A stretch of DNA of 64,000 nt from an uncultured Alistipes sp. (GTDB lineage: Bacteria > Bacteroidota > Bacteroidia > Bacteroidales > Rikenellaceae), in contig CANQIF010000007.1 in the NCBI GenBank assembly GCA_947623965.1, positions 62,001 through 126,000 on the forward strand, given 5' to 3'. The notes below the pieces were generated by a model. The model was given only the letters and a program-made list of their open reading frames with translations. It had not been told where the DNA came from and did not search any database. Made by a program: the position numbers and the translations under genes. This document shows, one piece after another, positions 47,517-56,804 of this stretch; positions within the stretch are counted from its first letter, which is position 1; each line of letters starts with the position of its first letter.

Positions 47517-48467
47517 ATGGGAATAAAACGCCATACCCCCTTGCGCCGCGCCCCGCGCAGCCGCAAGCAGCAGCTTATCAAGATCATCGTCCGGCTCTTC
47601 GTCTGGACGGGGGCCGCCGTGCTCTACTACGTCGCCTTCTCGATCTTCTTCGACACGCCGATGGAGTACGAGCTCAAGCGTGATTCGAAGCGGCTGCAAA
47701 GCGAATACGACGCCCTCGCATCGCGCTACGACACCCTGATGCTCGTGCTCGAGAACCTCGAGGCGCGCGACCGCGGCGTCTTCCGCTCGCTCTTCGAGGC
47801 CGACCCCTACGACATCGAGGCCGAATATGCCGCCCGGCGCGACGCCACCTACGAGGCGATCTTCAACCGCTCGACCCGCCAGCTGACGCAGGACCTGAAC
47901 GGGCGCATCGAGCGGCTCGAACGCTCGTTCGAGGAGCTGAACGAGAGCTATGCGGCGCTGAATGCCGAGATCGAGGCGGTCGGGGAGGGGGCCGACCGCA
48001 TACCGGCGATCCAGCCCGTCATCAACCCGCAGCTCTCGCTGCTCACGACCTCCTACGGCATGCGCATCCACCCCTTCTACAAGACGCTCTACGCCCACCA
48101 GGGGGTGGACTACGCCATCCCCGAGGGGTCGCGTGTCTTCGCCACGGCCGACGGCACGGTCCGCGAGGTCTCGCACCGCAACTCCACCTCGGGGCAGACG
48201 GTGGTCATCGACCACGGCAACGGCTACGAGACCTCCTACAGCCACCTTTCGAAGATCACCGTCCGCAAGGGGCAGAGCGTGCACCGGGGCGACATCATCG
48301 CCCTGACGGGCGATACGGGGCTTTCGCTGGCGCCCCACCTGCACTACGAGGTGCGGTTGAACGGCATGCGCGTCGATCCGATCCACTATTTCTTCATGGA
48401 GCTTGCACCGGCCGAATACCAGCGGCTGCTGCGCATCGCCCAGTCGGGCATGCAGGCCTTCGACTAA
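47517..48467 (+). CDS. M23 family metallopeptidase 2 (paralogue)
   Basis: 316-residue paralogue of the preceding gene with the same plan: a basic N-terminus (residues 1-25), one membrane segment (IIVRLFVWTGAAVLYYVAFS), a coiled-coil region (about 60-170, with RLERSFEELNESYAALNAEI) and a C-terminal M23 domain. Zinc ligands are HQGVDYA near residue 195 and HLHYE near residue 275, again intact. Both proteins place a coiled coil between the membrane and the peptidase. This resembles septal M23 enzymes and could adjust reach or partner binding. It is 4 nt upstream of the HAD hydrolase gene. Confidence 0.93.
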   Translation: MGIKRHTPLRRAPRSRKQQLIKIIVRLFVWTGAAVLYYVAFSIFFDTPMEYELKRDSKRLQSEYDALASRYDTLMLVLENLEARDRGVFRSLFEADPYDIEAEYAARRDATYEAIFNRSTRQLTQDLNGRIERLERSFEELNESYAALNAEIEAVGEGADRIPAIQPVINPQLSLLTTSYGMRIHPFYKTLYAHQGVDYAIPEGSRVFATADGTVREVSHRNSTSGQTVVIDHGNGYETSYSHLSKITVRKGQSVHRGDIIALTGDTGLSLAPHLHYEVRLNGMRVDPIHYFFMELAPAEYQRLLRIAQSGMQAFD

Positions 48468-48471
48468 ACGC

Positions 48472-49050
48472 ATGTCCGGCACCATGGCGACACATCCGAT
48501 CCGATTGATCCTGACCGACTTCGACGGCACGTTGGTCGATACGCGCCGGGCTAACGCCCGGGCCTACATCGCCACGCTGGCCGAGGCGGGCATCCGCATC
48601 GACGAGGAGACCTATTTAGCCCGCTACTTCGGGATGCGCTGCAACGAATTTCTGACGGCGATGGGGATCGGCGACGCGGCCGAACGCGAGTGGCTGCGGC
48701 TGCGCAAGATCGCCCTCTACCCCTCGTTTTTCGACAGCCTGCGGCTCAATGAACCGCTGTGGAATTTCTGCCGCAGCTTCCGCGCGCAGGGCGGCCGTGT
48801 CTGGATCGTCTCGACGGGGAGCCGCGCCAACATCGACCACGTGATCCGCCACCTCGGGTTGGAGGGCGGATTCGACGGGATTCTGTCGGGGCTGGAGATC
48901 GAGCGGCCGAAGCCGGCGCCCGACTGTTTTTTAGAGGCGATGCGCCGCGAAGGGTGCACGCCGCGGGAGACGGTCATCTTCGAAGATTCTGCCGTCGGGC
49001 TGGCGGCCGCCGAAGCGAGCGGAGCCGCCTATTTCAAGGTGGAGATGTAG
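48472..49050 (+). CDS. HAD superfamily hydrolase (phosphoglycolate phosphatase-like)
   Basis: 192-residue HAD subfamily I protein with an alpha-helical cap. Motif I is LTDFDGTLVDT, motif II is WIVSTGSRANI near residue 105, the lysine motif is RPKPAPDCF near residue 147, and motif IV is VIFEDSAVGLAAA near residue 170. The order matches beta-phosphoglucomutase or phosphoglycolate phosphatase-like enzymes, but no substrate can be assigned. Start options are the ATG at 48472 and an in-frame ATG at 48484; the latter gives a more standard N-terminus. It is the last gene of the M23 operon and ends before array 12. Confidence 0.9.
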   Translation: MSGTMATHPIRLILTDFDGTLVDTRRANARAYIATLAEAGIRIDEETYLARYFGMRCNEFLTAMGIGDAAEREWLRLRKIALYPSFFDSLRLNEPLWNFCRSFRAQGGRVWIVSTGSRANIDHVIRHLGLEGGFDGILSGLEIERPKPAPDCFLEAMRREGCTPRETVIFEDSAVGLAAAEASGAAYFKVEM

Positions 49051-49129
49051 GAGGAAAGGGGTCAGGAGGCTGCAGAACAGAATTGGAATATAAGTCCAAA
49101 CGTATCCGGCAATCTCCCTTCATTTCAAA

Positions 49130-49815
49130 TCTTAAATTTGCGCCCAAACGGGCGCAGCGGGCCGGAGCTTCGCCCCGCGAAGGCCCGCTACTCGCTTACC
49201 GCTCATGCGGTCCTTTCGCAAGCTCCGGCCTGAAAGCTAATTTTGAATTTTGGATTTGCGGTTTCGCTGAAGCCGCAACAGCCCGCAGCCACCCCCGGGC
49301 GGAGGGCTTGTCTCGAGTTAGGATCGGTCCGTTGGGACCGAGCGGGCCGCAGCCTCCCGGCGCGGAGGCCCGCAGCTCCGTAGCGTCGCTGGCGTGCTCC
49401 GCAGGCTGCGACCCGAACCGAGAAAGGTCCAATCGTACCCCGGCGATCTTATTTAATTTTGAATCTTGAATTTGCGTCCGAACGGGCGCAGCAGCCCGCA
49501 GCCGCCCCGGGCGGAGGGTTGCTTCTCTACGTCGCAAGCCCACCGCTCGGCTGCGGGCTTTTTGCACGGAATCAATCGCGCAGCGATTGGCGGGCCACAG
49601 CCTGGGGGTGGCGGAGGCCCGCAGCTCCTTGTGTCGCGCGCACCCTCCGCAGGCTGCAGCCCGAGAATGCAGGGACGCACTGAATTTTGAATCTTGAATT
49701 TGCGGCTTCGGAAAGAAGCCGCAGCTTCGCCCCGCGAAGGCCCGATCTTTATTTTGAATCTTGAATTTTGAATTCGCGCCCGAACGGGCGCAGCAGCCGG
49801 GCTGTTTCCGCCGAA
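49130..49815 (-). repeat. Modular repeat array 12, after the HAD gene (inverted)
   Basis: Minus-oriented. It begins with GCGCCC-AAAC-GGGCGC and an A of the GGAGCTT/AAGCTCC subtype (about 49160-49235), then a GCGG-type hairpin with a G-T pair (about 49258), a B (about 49277-49315), and CGGTCC-GTT-GGGACCG (49325-49340) opening another A (about 49341-49413). After these come a GCGTCC-GAAC-GGGCGC hairpin (one mismatch), a B (about 49490-49562), and CAATCGC-GCA-GCGATTG beside an A (about 49590-49665). Near 49702 is GCGGCTTC with GAAGCCGC and a 5-nt loop. It ends with GCGCCC-GAAC-GGGCGC immediately before the addB stop. The segment 49051-49129 shows no gene. Confidence 0.87.
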
Positions 49816-52665
49816 TCAATTCCTTCGGCAGATCTCCTTAAAGTCGCACCAGGTGCAGCTCTCCGGGTCGGCGCACTGTCCGAAGGGGACCGCCGGATCG
49901 AAGAGCTCGGCCAGCGTCTCGCGCAGCAACGTTTCGAAGGGTTCGGCGTAGAAGCTGTACGACGCCCCCCGCACGCCGCGTTCGCGGTCGTCGAGCAGCG
50001 GCTCGTAGTCGTCGCGGTGCATGTTGCGGACATAGTAGAGCGTCGGCAGCGTATCACACCCGTGCATGCGGCCCAGCATCATCGCGTAGAGCAGCGTTTG
50101 CAGGATGTTCGACTGCCGCTCGCGCGCTTCGCCCCGAAAGAGGCTCTCGATGCCGGCGAACTCGAGGTGCGCCGCCCCGCTCTTGTAATCCACGACGCGC
50201 ATCCGGCCGTCGCCGAGGCGGTCGATGCGGTCCGAGATGCCCGCTAAATTGAGCTCCGCCCGGCGGCCGTTCCGTTCGAACGGGAAGCGGCAGCTCACCG
50301 CATGTTCGCAATCGACCACCGCGAAGTCGTCGTGGGCGGCATCGTAGCGCATCACGCCGCGCCGGAGGTAGCGCGTCACGATATCGCGCACGAGCAGCAG
50401 GTTGCCCGTATAGTCGGCCTCGGTCGCGGTCGGGTTGCGCAGGTAGTTCTCGGCGATCGCCGCCTCGACCGCCTCGCGCACGCGGCCCGAGCGGGCCAGC
50501 GCCTGCAGCGACGCCCCGGGGTGCGCCTCGCCGCGCAGCGGCTCGTAGAGGCGTCGTGCGGCCTCGTGCAGGATCGTGCCGAACATCGGGGCATCGACCT
50601 CCTCGGCCAGTTCGTCGTCCGTCTGCAGATGGGCCACGGAGTGGAAATAGAAGCGCAGCGGGCAGGCGATATACCGGTAGAGGGCCGTCGGCGAGAGCGA
50701 CGCCCCGCGCTCGGGATCGGGGTCGAGGTAGCGTTCGAGCCGCTCCATGATCCGCTCGTCCTTCGCCACCGCGATCGGCTCGGGCCGCACTAAGTTGACA
50801 TCGACCCCCACGTCGATCCGCCGCAGCGGAAAGCCGCTCTCGTAGTCGATCTGCCGGATGTAGCGGCTCGGCTCGCCCGTCGATTTCTCGTCGGCCCGGG
50901 CGCAATAGAGCATCCAGACCCGCTCGGCCCGCTGGATAAGGCGATAGAAATAGTAGGCGTAGACCCCCTCGTGGTGCTCGGGGGTGGGCAGCTCGTAGGC
51001 GGCCCGAAGATTATAAGGAATGAACGACGACTGCCCCATGCGGTTGCCGGGGAAATTGTCGTCGGTCATCGAGAGGATCACCACGTTGCGGAAATCGAGG
51101 TTGCGCGTCTCGAGAATGCCCATCACCTGGATCCCTTCGAGCGGCTCGCCCTCGAAGGGGATGCGCACCGTCTGGAGGTGGCGCCGCAGCAGGGAGACGT
51201 AGGTCTCCCGCTTCGGGTCGAGGTCGCAGCTGTCGAGCGAGTTGCGGAGTTTGTGCAGCTCGGCCGCCGTGGCGGCCAGGAACTCCAATCGGCGCGCTGC
51301 ATCCTCCCCCTCGACGGGGCGCCGGGCCACCGCCTCGATCACCTCGACGAGCCAGTCCGAGAGTTCGCGCCACGAATCGGCCGGACGGAAAATCGCGGCG
51401 AGCAGCGGATGGCGGCCGAGCCACGAGGCCTCGACCGTGATGCGGCGCTCGCGGACGATCGTCTCCTGCAGGTCGAGCACGATCCGTTCGTCGCAATCGG
51501 CCACGTAGGGGTGCGCCAGCAGCCCCGTGACGTCGGCATGGTAGAAGGTGCAGCCGTCCGAGCGGCGGCGGCCGTGGGCCTGCAGCTCGACGAGGCGTTC
51601 GACGAAGGTATAGGCGGGCGTCTGCCGCAGCGGGTAGCCCATCGTCACGTTCACCTTGCCCAGTTCGGGCGGCAGCGAATAGAGCAGCGGCATCAACAGA
51701 TTCTCGTCCGTCAGCACGACGGCCGTCTCCTTGTCGAGGGGGCCGTTCTTCGCCAGTTCACCCAGAATCGAGGCGGCGTATTTGCATTGCAAGGCGTTCG
51801 AGGCGGCGGCCACGGCGGTCAACTCCTTGGGGTGCGTCATGTGATCGTGCGAGACGGCGCCCGCGGGCGGGAAGGCTGCGAGGTTCGTCCGCACGAACAT
51901 GCCCGCCTCCTGCTCGGGGCGGTCGCGGTAGTAGTCGTCGTAATCCCAGTAAAAGTCGGTTTCGGCAGCATGCTGCAGAAAGCGGAAGAGCTCCTGCTCG
52001 CAGGTCGAGAGGGCGTTGAAGCCCGCCACGACGAAGCGGCGGGGGGTCTCGAAGGCGAAGTCGCCCCGTTCGATCCGTTCGGCAGCCGCGCGCTGCACCA
52101 TGCCGCCGTAGGCCATGCCGATCTCGGCGAGGCGCTTGCGAAAGGCCTCGTAGATGGGGCCCAGCGTCCGCCAGATGGCCAGGAAGCGCCGCTTCTCGGC
52201 CGAGAGGTCCGCCTCCGGGCCGAGCGTCGACCAGAACTTGAGGATCTGCAGCTGGCGCGGCGTCAGGTAGGAGATATCGGCTTCGAGCTCCTTGATCTCC
52301 TCGATGTTGCGGAAGAGCTGCGCGGCGTCGATGCGGTACTTGTCGATCGTGTCGAAGTCGGCCAGGAGCATGTCGCCCCAGAAATAGAATTTATCGAAGG
52401 GTTCGTCGTGCCAGTCCGAATAGACCTTGTAGAGCTCCGTGATGAGGCGCAGCCGGTCGCCCGTTTCGAGCCCGGAAACAGCGGTCATCAGCTCGTCGAT
52501 GGTGCACCACTGCGGCTGCCAGATCGGACGGCGGACGATCCGCGTCAGCGCATCGACGAAGAAGAGCCGCGCGCGCCGCGAGGGGAAGAGCACCGCGCAC
52601 TCGGAAAGGGCATCGCCGTATCGGTCGTAGAGGTCGCGGGCGACCTCCTCCAAAAAGGTTTTCAT
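49816..52665 (-). CDS. AddB-type nuclease/helicase-like subunit with Fe-S cluster site
   Basis: 949-residue partner of the AddA helicase in double-strand break repair. It has a degenerate UvrD-like N-terminal half, as in AddB proteins, and a C-terminal PD-(D/E)XK nuclease domain with ISDRIDRL and VVDYKSG near residue 825. The Fe-S site is complete: one cysteine in IACPLRFYF near residue 665 and three at the C-terminus in CTWCDFKEIC (residues 937, 940 and 946). This spacing of C-x2-C-x5-C is diagnostic for AddB. It diverges from addA at 53658. The symbol is left blank because Bacteroidetes versions are often named only by family. Confidence 0.93.
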   Translation of the reverse strand: MKTFLEEVARDLYDRYGDALSECAVLFPSRRARLFFVDALTRIVRRPIWQPQWCTIDELMTAVSGLETGDRLRLITELYKVYSDWHDEPFDKFYFWGDMLLADFDTIDKYRIDAAQLFRNIEEIKELEADISYLTPRQLQILKFWSTLGPEADLSAEKRRFLAIWRTLGPIYEAFRKRLAEIGMAYGGMVQRAAAERIERGDFAFETPRRFVVAGFNALSTCEQELFRFLQHAAETDFYWDYDDYYRDRPEQEAGMFVRTNLAAFPPAGAVSHDHMTHPKELTAVAAASNALQCKYAASILGELAKNGPLDKETAVVLTDENLLMPLLYSLPPELGKVNVTMGYPLRQTPAYTFVERLVELQAHGRRRSDGCTFYHADVTGLLAHPYVADCDERIVLDLQETIVRERRITVEASWLGRHPLLAAIFRPADSWRELSDWLVEVIEAVARRPVEGEDAARRLEFLAATAAELHKLRNSLDSCDLDPKRETYVSLLRRHLQTVRIPFEGEPLEGIQVMGILETRNLDFRNVVILSMTDDNFPGNRMGQSSFIPYNLRAAYELPTPEHHEGVYAYYFYRLIQRAERVWMLYCARADEKSTGEPSRYIRQIDYESGFPLRRIDVGVDVNLVRPEPIAVAKDERIMERLERYLDPDPERGASLSPTALYRYIACPLRFYFHSVAHLQTDDELAEEVDAPMFGTILHEAARRLYEPLRGEAHPGASLQALARSGRVREAVEAAIAENYLRNPTATEADYTGNLLLVRDIVTRYLRRGVMRYDAAHDDFAVVDCEHAVSCRFPFERNGRRAELNLAGISDRIDRLGDGRMRVVDYKSGAAHLEFAGIESLFRGEARERQSNILQTLLYAMMLGRMHGCDTLPTLYYVRNMHRDDYEPLLDDRERGVRGASYSFYAEPFETLLRETLAELFDPAVPFGQCADPESCTWCDFKEICRRN

Positions 52666-52839
52666 CGGTTCGGAACTTCGTCTCGGAGGGTAATTCGGAG
52701 GCTAAATTACAAAAAACTCCCGAAAAGAGGGGTGCGATCGGGAATTTGTTTGTACTTTTACGAGGAAAAAAAGCGGGCAGGCTTGTTCGGAGCCGGAGTT
52801 CCCGGCAGGGCGCTTGTTCCCGGCGGGCCCTCCTCTGCT

Positions 52840-53600
52840 CTCGGCGCCGCAACCTGCGGAGGAAGCGCTCGAAGCGGACCTGCGGGACGCGAGCTGCGGG
52901 CCTCCGCCGCCGGGAGGCTGCGGCCCGCCCGGCTTCAGATGAAGCCGAAGACTGGCAGGGACACAAGGCAGACCGAGAATAGGTCCGAATGTCGGGACGC
53001 AGCCTGCGGAGGGCGCGTGCGACATTAAGGAGCTGCGAGCCTCCGCGCCGGGGAGGTTGCGGCCCGCCAATCGCTGCGCGATTGATTTTGTGCAAAAAAG
53101 CCCGCAGCCGAGCGGACGGACTTGCGACCATAAGGAGCAGCCCTCCGCCGGGGGGGGCGGCTGCGGGCTGCTGCGCCCTCGCGGGCGCAATTAAACCCAA
53201 TGCCAATTCATTTTCGGGCAGCAGCCTGCGGAGAGCACGCATGAAGCGGACCTGCAGGACGTGAATTGCGGGCCTCCGCTGCCGGAAGGCTGCGGCCCGC
53301 ACGGCTTCTCACGAAGCCGAAGACAAACGGTACAAGGAGAGCAGGCCAAAGAAACGATGTCCCAGCGGCCCGTCCGGCTTCTGACGAAGCCGAAGAAAGG
53401 CAGGCACACAGTCTGAATGTTCGGGACGCAGCCTGCGGAGCACGCTTGCGACGTAAAGGAGCTGCGGGCCTCCGCCGCCGGGAGGCTGCGGCCCGCTCGG
53501 CTTCTGACGAAGCCGAAGACAAACGGCATAAGAGCGGACCGAAGAAACGATACCCCAGCGGCCCGCTCGGCTTCTTGCGAAGCCGAAACTTACGAACCCC
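52840..53600 (+). repeat. Modular repeat array 13, between addB and addA
   Basis: The array contains three A palindromes of the GCGGAG/CTCCGC type (about 52849-52928, 53218-53300, 53425-53495), another A near 52990-53065, and one B (about 53100-53170). Five of its swap hairpins use the same arms CGGCTTC/GAAGCCG with loops AGAT, TCAC, TGAC, TGAC and TTGC (52930-52947, 53302-53319, 53375-53392, 53498-53515, 53568-53585). Elsewhere in the window these arms appear only as the GCGGCTTC/GAAGCCGC hairpins of arrays 7 and 12. A unit of about 70 nt near 53320-53390 recurs near 53516-53585. The segments 52666-52839 and 53601-53657 hold no gene. Confidence 0.88.
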
Positions 53601-53657
53601 AACCGGCCGAAACCCGGGAACCGAAAACAACCGCAACACCATAAACGAGCAAACCGA

Positions 53658-56600
53658 ATGCGAGCCAAGATTCTGAATGCGAGCGCCGGATCGGGCAAGA
53701 CCTACCAGTTGGCGTACAAATACGTCCGCGACGTGGTGGAGGAGCCCGCCCGCTACCGCCATATCCTCGCCGTGACCTTCACGAACAAGGCCACCGAGGA
53801 GATGAAAAGCCGCATTCTGAAAGAGATACACCACCTCGCCTCAGGCAGTCGGAGCGCCTACCTCGCCGATCTGCGGCGCGAGCTGCGCCTCTCGGACGAG
53901 GTGATCCGCCGCCGCGCCGCAGAGGCCCGCTCGCGCATCCTGCACGACTATTCGCGCTTCACGGTCCTCACGATCGACACTTTCTTCCAGCGCATCCTGC
54001 GCGCCTTCATCAAGGAGCTGAACCTCGACCTGAACTACAACATCGAACTCGAAAGCGCCTCGATCCTCGCCAAGAGCGCCGACACGCTCATCGAGCGGAT
54101 CACCGACGACCGGGCGCTGCTCGCCTGGCTGACGCGCTTCGTCGAGGAGCGCATCGAGGAGGGGCGCCGCTGGGACGTTCGCGAGGGGATCCTCGCACTC
54201 GGCGGCGAGCTCTTCAAGGAGAAGAACAAGGAGGCGATCGCCGCGGCCCGCCCCCGCGAGGAGCTCGCGGCGATCGTCGACCGGATGACCGCCCGCTGCG
54301 CCGAGGAGCAGGCCGAGCTGCGGCGGACGGCCGCCGAAGCCCTCGCGACGATCGCCGCGGCCGGCGCCGCGACGGCCGACTTCCCCTACAAGGAGCGGGG
54401 CTTCGTCAGCTGGTTCCGCACCATCGCCGCGGGCGAGATCGCCCCCTACGGCGGCCGCGTTGCGGCGGCCGTGGAGCGGGACGAGGCGTGGGGCAAGCCC
54501 GACAGCCTCTCGCAGCGGCTGCGCCCCGCGCTGCAGCCCCTGCTGCGCCGCATGCGCGACCTCTACGACAGCCGTCTGCGCAGCTGGAACACCTGCTCGC
54601 TGCTGCGCGAGACCTACCGCAGCTACGCCCTGCTGGGCGACCTCTACGAGCGCGTGCAGCAGCTCTGCGACGAACAGCAGCTGATGCTGCTCTCGGAGAC
54701 GAAATACCTCCTCTCGGAGTTCGTCAGCCAGAACGACGCCCCCTTCATCTACGAGAAGGTGGGCAACCGCTTCGACCGTTTCATGATCGACGAGTTCCAG
54801 GACACCTCGGTCAAGGAGTGGGAGAACTTCCTGCCCTTGCTGCAGAACGCCATGGCGCAGTCGAACGAACAGACCGTGCTCCTCGTGGGCGACATCAAGC
54901 AGTCGATCTACCGCTGGCGCGGCAGCGACTGGAAAATCCTCCACAGCGGCGCCGTCGAGGCGCTCGGAGCCGGCAACGTCGAGGTGCGCAACCTCGGCGA
55001 GAACTGGCGCTCGCTCCCCGTCATCGTCCGCTTCAACAACGCCGCGATCAGCCGCATCGTCGAGGCGGACAACGCCCGTCTGAATGCGCTCATCGCGGAG
55101 GCCGCCGAAACGGGTTCGCTCGACCGGGCGACCTTCGACGACCTCAACGGCATCCTCGCCGACGCCTACCGCGACGCCGCGCAGCAGCCCCGCCGCCGCG
55201 CCGACCGCGAAGGCTACGTCTCGATCGAGAGCTTCCGCGACCGCCCGCCCCTCATCGACCGCATCTGCCGGGTCCTCGACCGTGGCTTCCGCCCCGCGGA
55301 CATCCTGATCCTGGTCCGCTCGGCCACCGACGGCGCCCGCATCGCCGCCGAGCTGCTCGACTTCAAAAGCCGCAACACCGACCCGCGCTACCGCTTCGAC
55401 GTCATGACGCAGGAGGCCCTCGTGATCGGTTCGGCTCCCGTGAGCGCCTTCGTCGCCGCCGTGTTGCGCCTCGCGATCGACCCCGACGACTCGCTGCGCC
55501 GCGCCCTCTACAACCGCTATCTGGGTCACCCGTTCGACCGGCCGTCGAGCGACGGGGAGCGCCGTTTCCTCCGGTCGCTGCGGCTCCTCTCGCCCGAGGA
55601 GGCCTTCGAGCGCATCGTCCTCCGTTACGACCTGCAGCACCGCCCCGCCGAGACGGCCTATCTCCAGGCGCTCCACGAGCAGATCATCGCCTTCTCAACC
55701 AACCGCGTCGCCGACCTCCCGCTCTTCCTCGCCTGGTGGGACGAGCAGGGGGCCTCCCGTTCGCTCTCGGTCGGACAGAGCGCCACGACGATCGAGATCA
55801 CCACCGTCCACAAGGCCAAGGGGCTCGAAAAACCCGTCGTGATGATCCCCTACTGCTCGTGGTCGCTCAATCCCAAGGCGAGCGGCGCCGTGAACAACAT
55901 TGTCTGGGCCGAGGCGGCCGGGGGCGAGGCGGCCGAGGTGGGGCGCTTCCCGCTGCGCTTCAAGCAGCAGATGGCCGCCTCGGGCTTCTCAGCGGCCTAC
56001 TACCGCGAGCTGGTCTACTCGCACATCGACAACATCAACCTCCTCTATGTGGCCCTCACGCGCGCCGCCGAAGAGCTGCACCTCTTTCTGCCCGAACGCG
56101 GCGCGGGCCACGTCGGACGGCTCGTGCGCGAGGCGATCGCTGTCGAAGGCGACCGCTGCACGCTCGGCGACCTCGAGGGGCGCTGCACGGCCGACGAGGC
56201 GGGCGAACGCTTCGAGTTCGGCTGCGCGTGCGGCCCCGTACCGGCCGACGGAAAGCCCGCAGGGCCCGAAACCGTCCTCCTCACGGAGTATCCGACGGCG
56301 CCGGCCGACCTCCGGCTGCGCCTCCCCTCGCAGCGCTACTTCGAGGAGGACCCCGCCCCCGAGCTCTCGCCCCGCAACTTCGGCATCCTCATGCACCGCG
56401 CCTTCGCCGAGGCGTCGGACCGCACGGAGATCGACGAGGCGGTCGCCGCCATGCAGCGCGAGGGGACGCTCGACCCGGCGGCGGCCGCAGAGCTGCGCGA
56501 ACGGATTGCCCGCGCCCTCGCGGACCCCGTCGTCGGCAGCTGGTTCGACGGCAGCTGGGAGCAGCTCCGCACCGAAGCCGAAATCATCATTCCGGGCTCC

Positions 56601-56804
56601 CGGGAGAGCCGCCGCCCAGACCGGGTGTTGATCCGCGGCCGCCGCGCCGTGGTGATCGACTACAAGTTCGGCGAGCACGACCCCGCCCGCAACCGCCGCC
56701 AGATCGCCGAGTATGCCCGGCTGCTGCGCGAAATGGGGTACGAGGAGGTCGAGGGCTATCTCTGGTATGTCAAACTGGGTAAAATCGAACCGGTCGTCCG
56801 ATGA
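53658..56804 (+). CDS. addA: AddA-type UvrD/RecB-like helicase-nuclease
   Basis: 1048-residue SF1A helicase with a C-terminal nuclease domain, the motor of the AddAB complex that processes double-strand DNA ends. Helicase motifs are in order: ASAGSGKT (residues 9-16), VTFTNKATEEM, DEFQDTS near 377, GDIKQSIYRWRG near 417, TVHKAKGLE near 715, and LLYVALTRAAEEL near 795. The nuclease part has VVIDYKFGEHD near residue 998. Length and order fit AddA rather than plain UvrD. The stop codon overlaps the start of the ABC transporter gene, so expression of the export cassette is probably tied to this repair gene. Confidence 0.93.
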   Translation: MRAKILNASAGSGKTYQLAYKYVRDVVEEPARYRHILAVTFTNKATEEMKSRILKEIHHLASGSRSAYLADLRRELRLSDEVIRRRAAEARSRILHDYSRFTVLTIDTFFQRILRAFIKELNLDLNYNIELESASILAKSADTLIERITDDRALLAWLTRFVEERIEEGRRWDVREGILALGGELFKEKNKEAIAAARPREELAAIVDRMTARCAEEQAELRRTAAEALATIAAAGAATADFPYKERGFVSWFRTIAAGEIAPYGGRVAAAVERDEAWGKPDSLSQRLRPALQPLLRRMRDLYDSRLRSWNTCSLLRETYRSYALLGDLYERVQQLCDEQQLMLLSETKYLLSEFVSQNDAPFIYEKVGNRFDRFMIDEFQDTSVKEWENFLPLLQNAMAQSNEQTVLLVGDIKQSIYRWRGSDWKILHSGAVEALGAGNVEVRNLGENWRSLPVIVRFNNAAISRIVEADNARLNALIAEAAETGSLDRATFDDLNGILADAYRDAAQQPRRRADREGYVSIESFRDRPPLIDRICRVLDRGFRPADILILVRSATDGARIAAELLDFKSRNTDPRYRFDVMTQEALVIGSAPVSAFVAAVLRLAIDPDDSLRRALYNRYLGHPFDRPSSDGERRFLRSLRLLSPEEAFERIVLRYDLQHRPAETAYLQALHEQIIAFSTNRVADLPLFLAWWDEQGASRSLSVGQSATTIEITTVHKAKGLEKPVVMIPYCSWSLNPKASGAVNNIVWAEAAGGEAAEVGRFPLRFKQQMAASGFSAAYYRELVYSHIDNINLLYVALTRAAEELHLFLPERGAGHVGRLVREAIAVEGDRCTLGDLEGRCTADEAGERFEFGCACGPVPADGKPAGPETVLLTEYPTAPADLRLRLPSQRYFEEDPAPELSPRNFGILMHRAFAEASDRTEIDEAVAAMQREGTLDPAAAAELRERIARALADPVVGSWFDGSWEQLRTEAEIIIPGSRESRRPDRVLIRGRRAVVIDYKFGEHDPARNRRQIAEYARLLREMGYEEVEGYLWYVKLGKIEPVVR

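Noticed and set aside
53841..55676. A 611-codon minus-strand open frame within addA
   Set aside because: It is antisense to well-conserved helicase motifs and has no recognisable domain.
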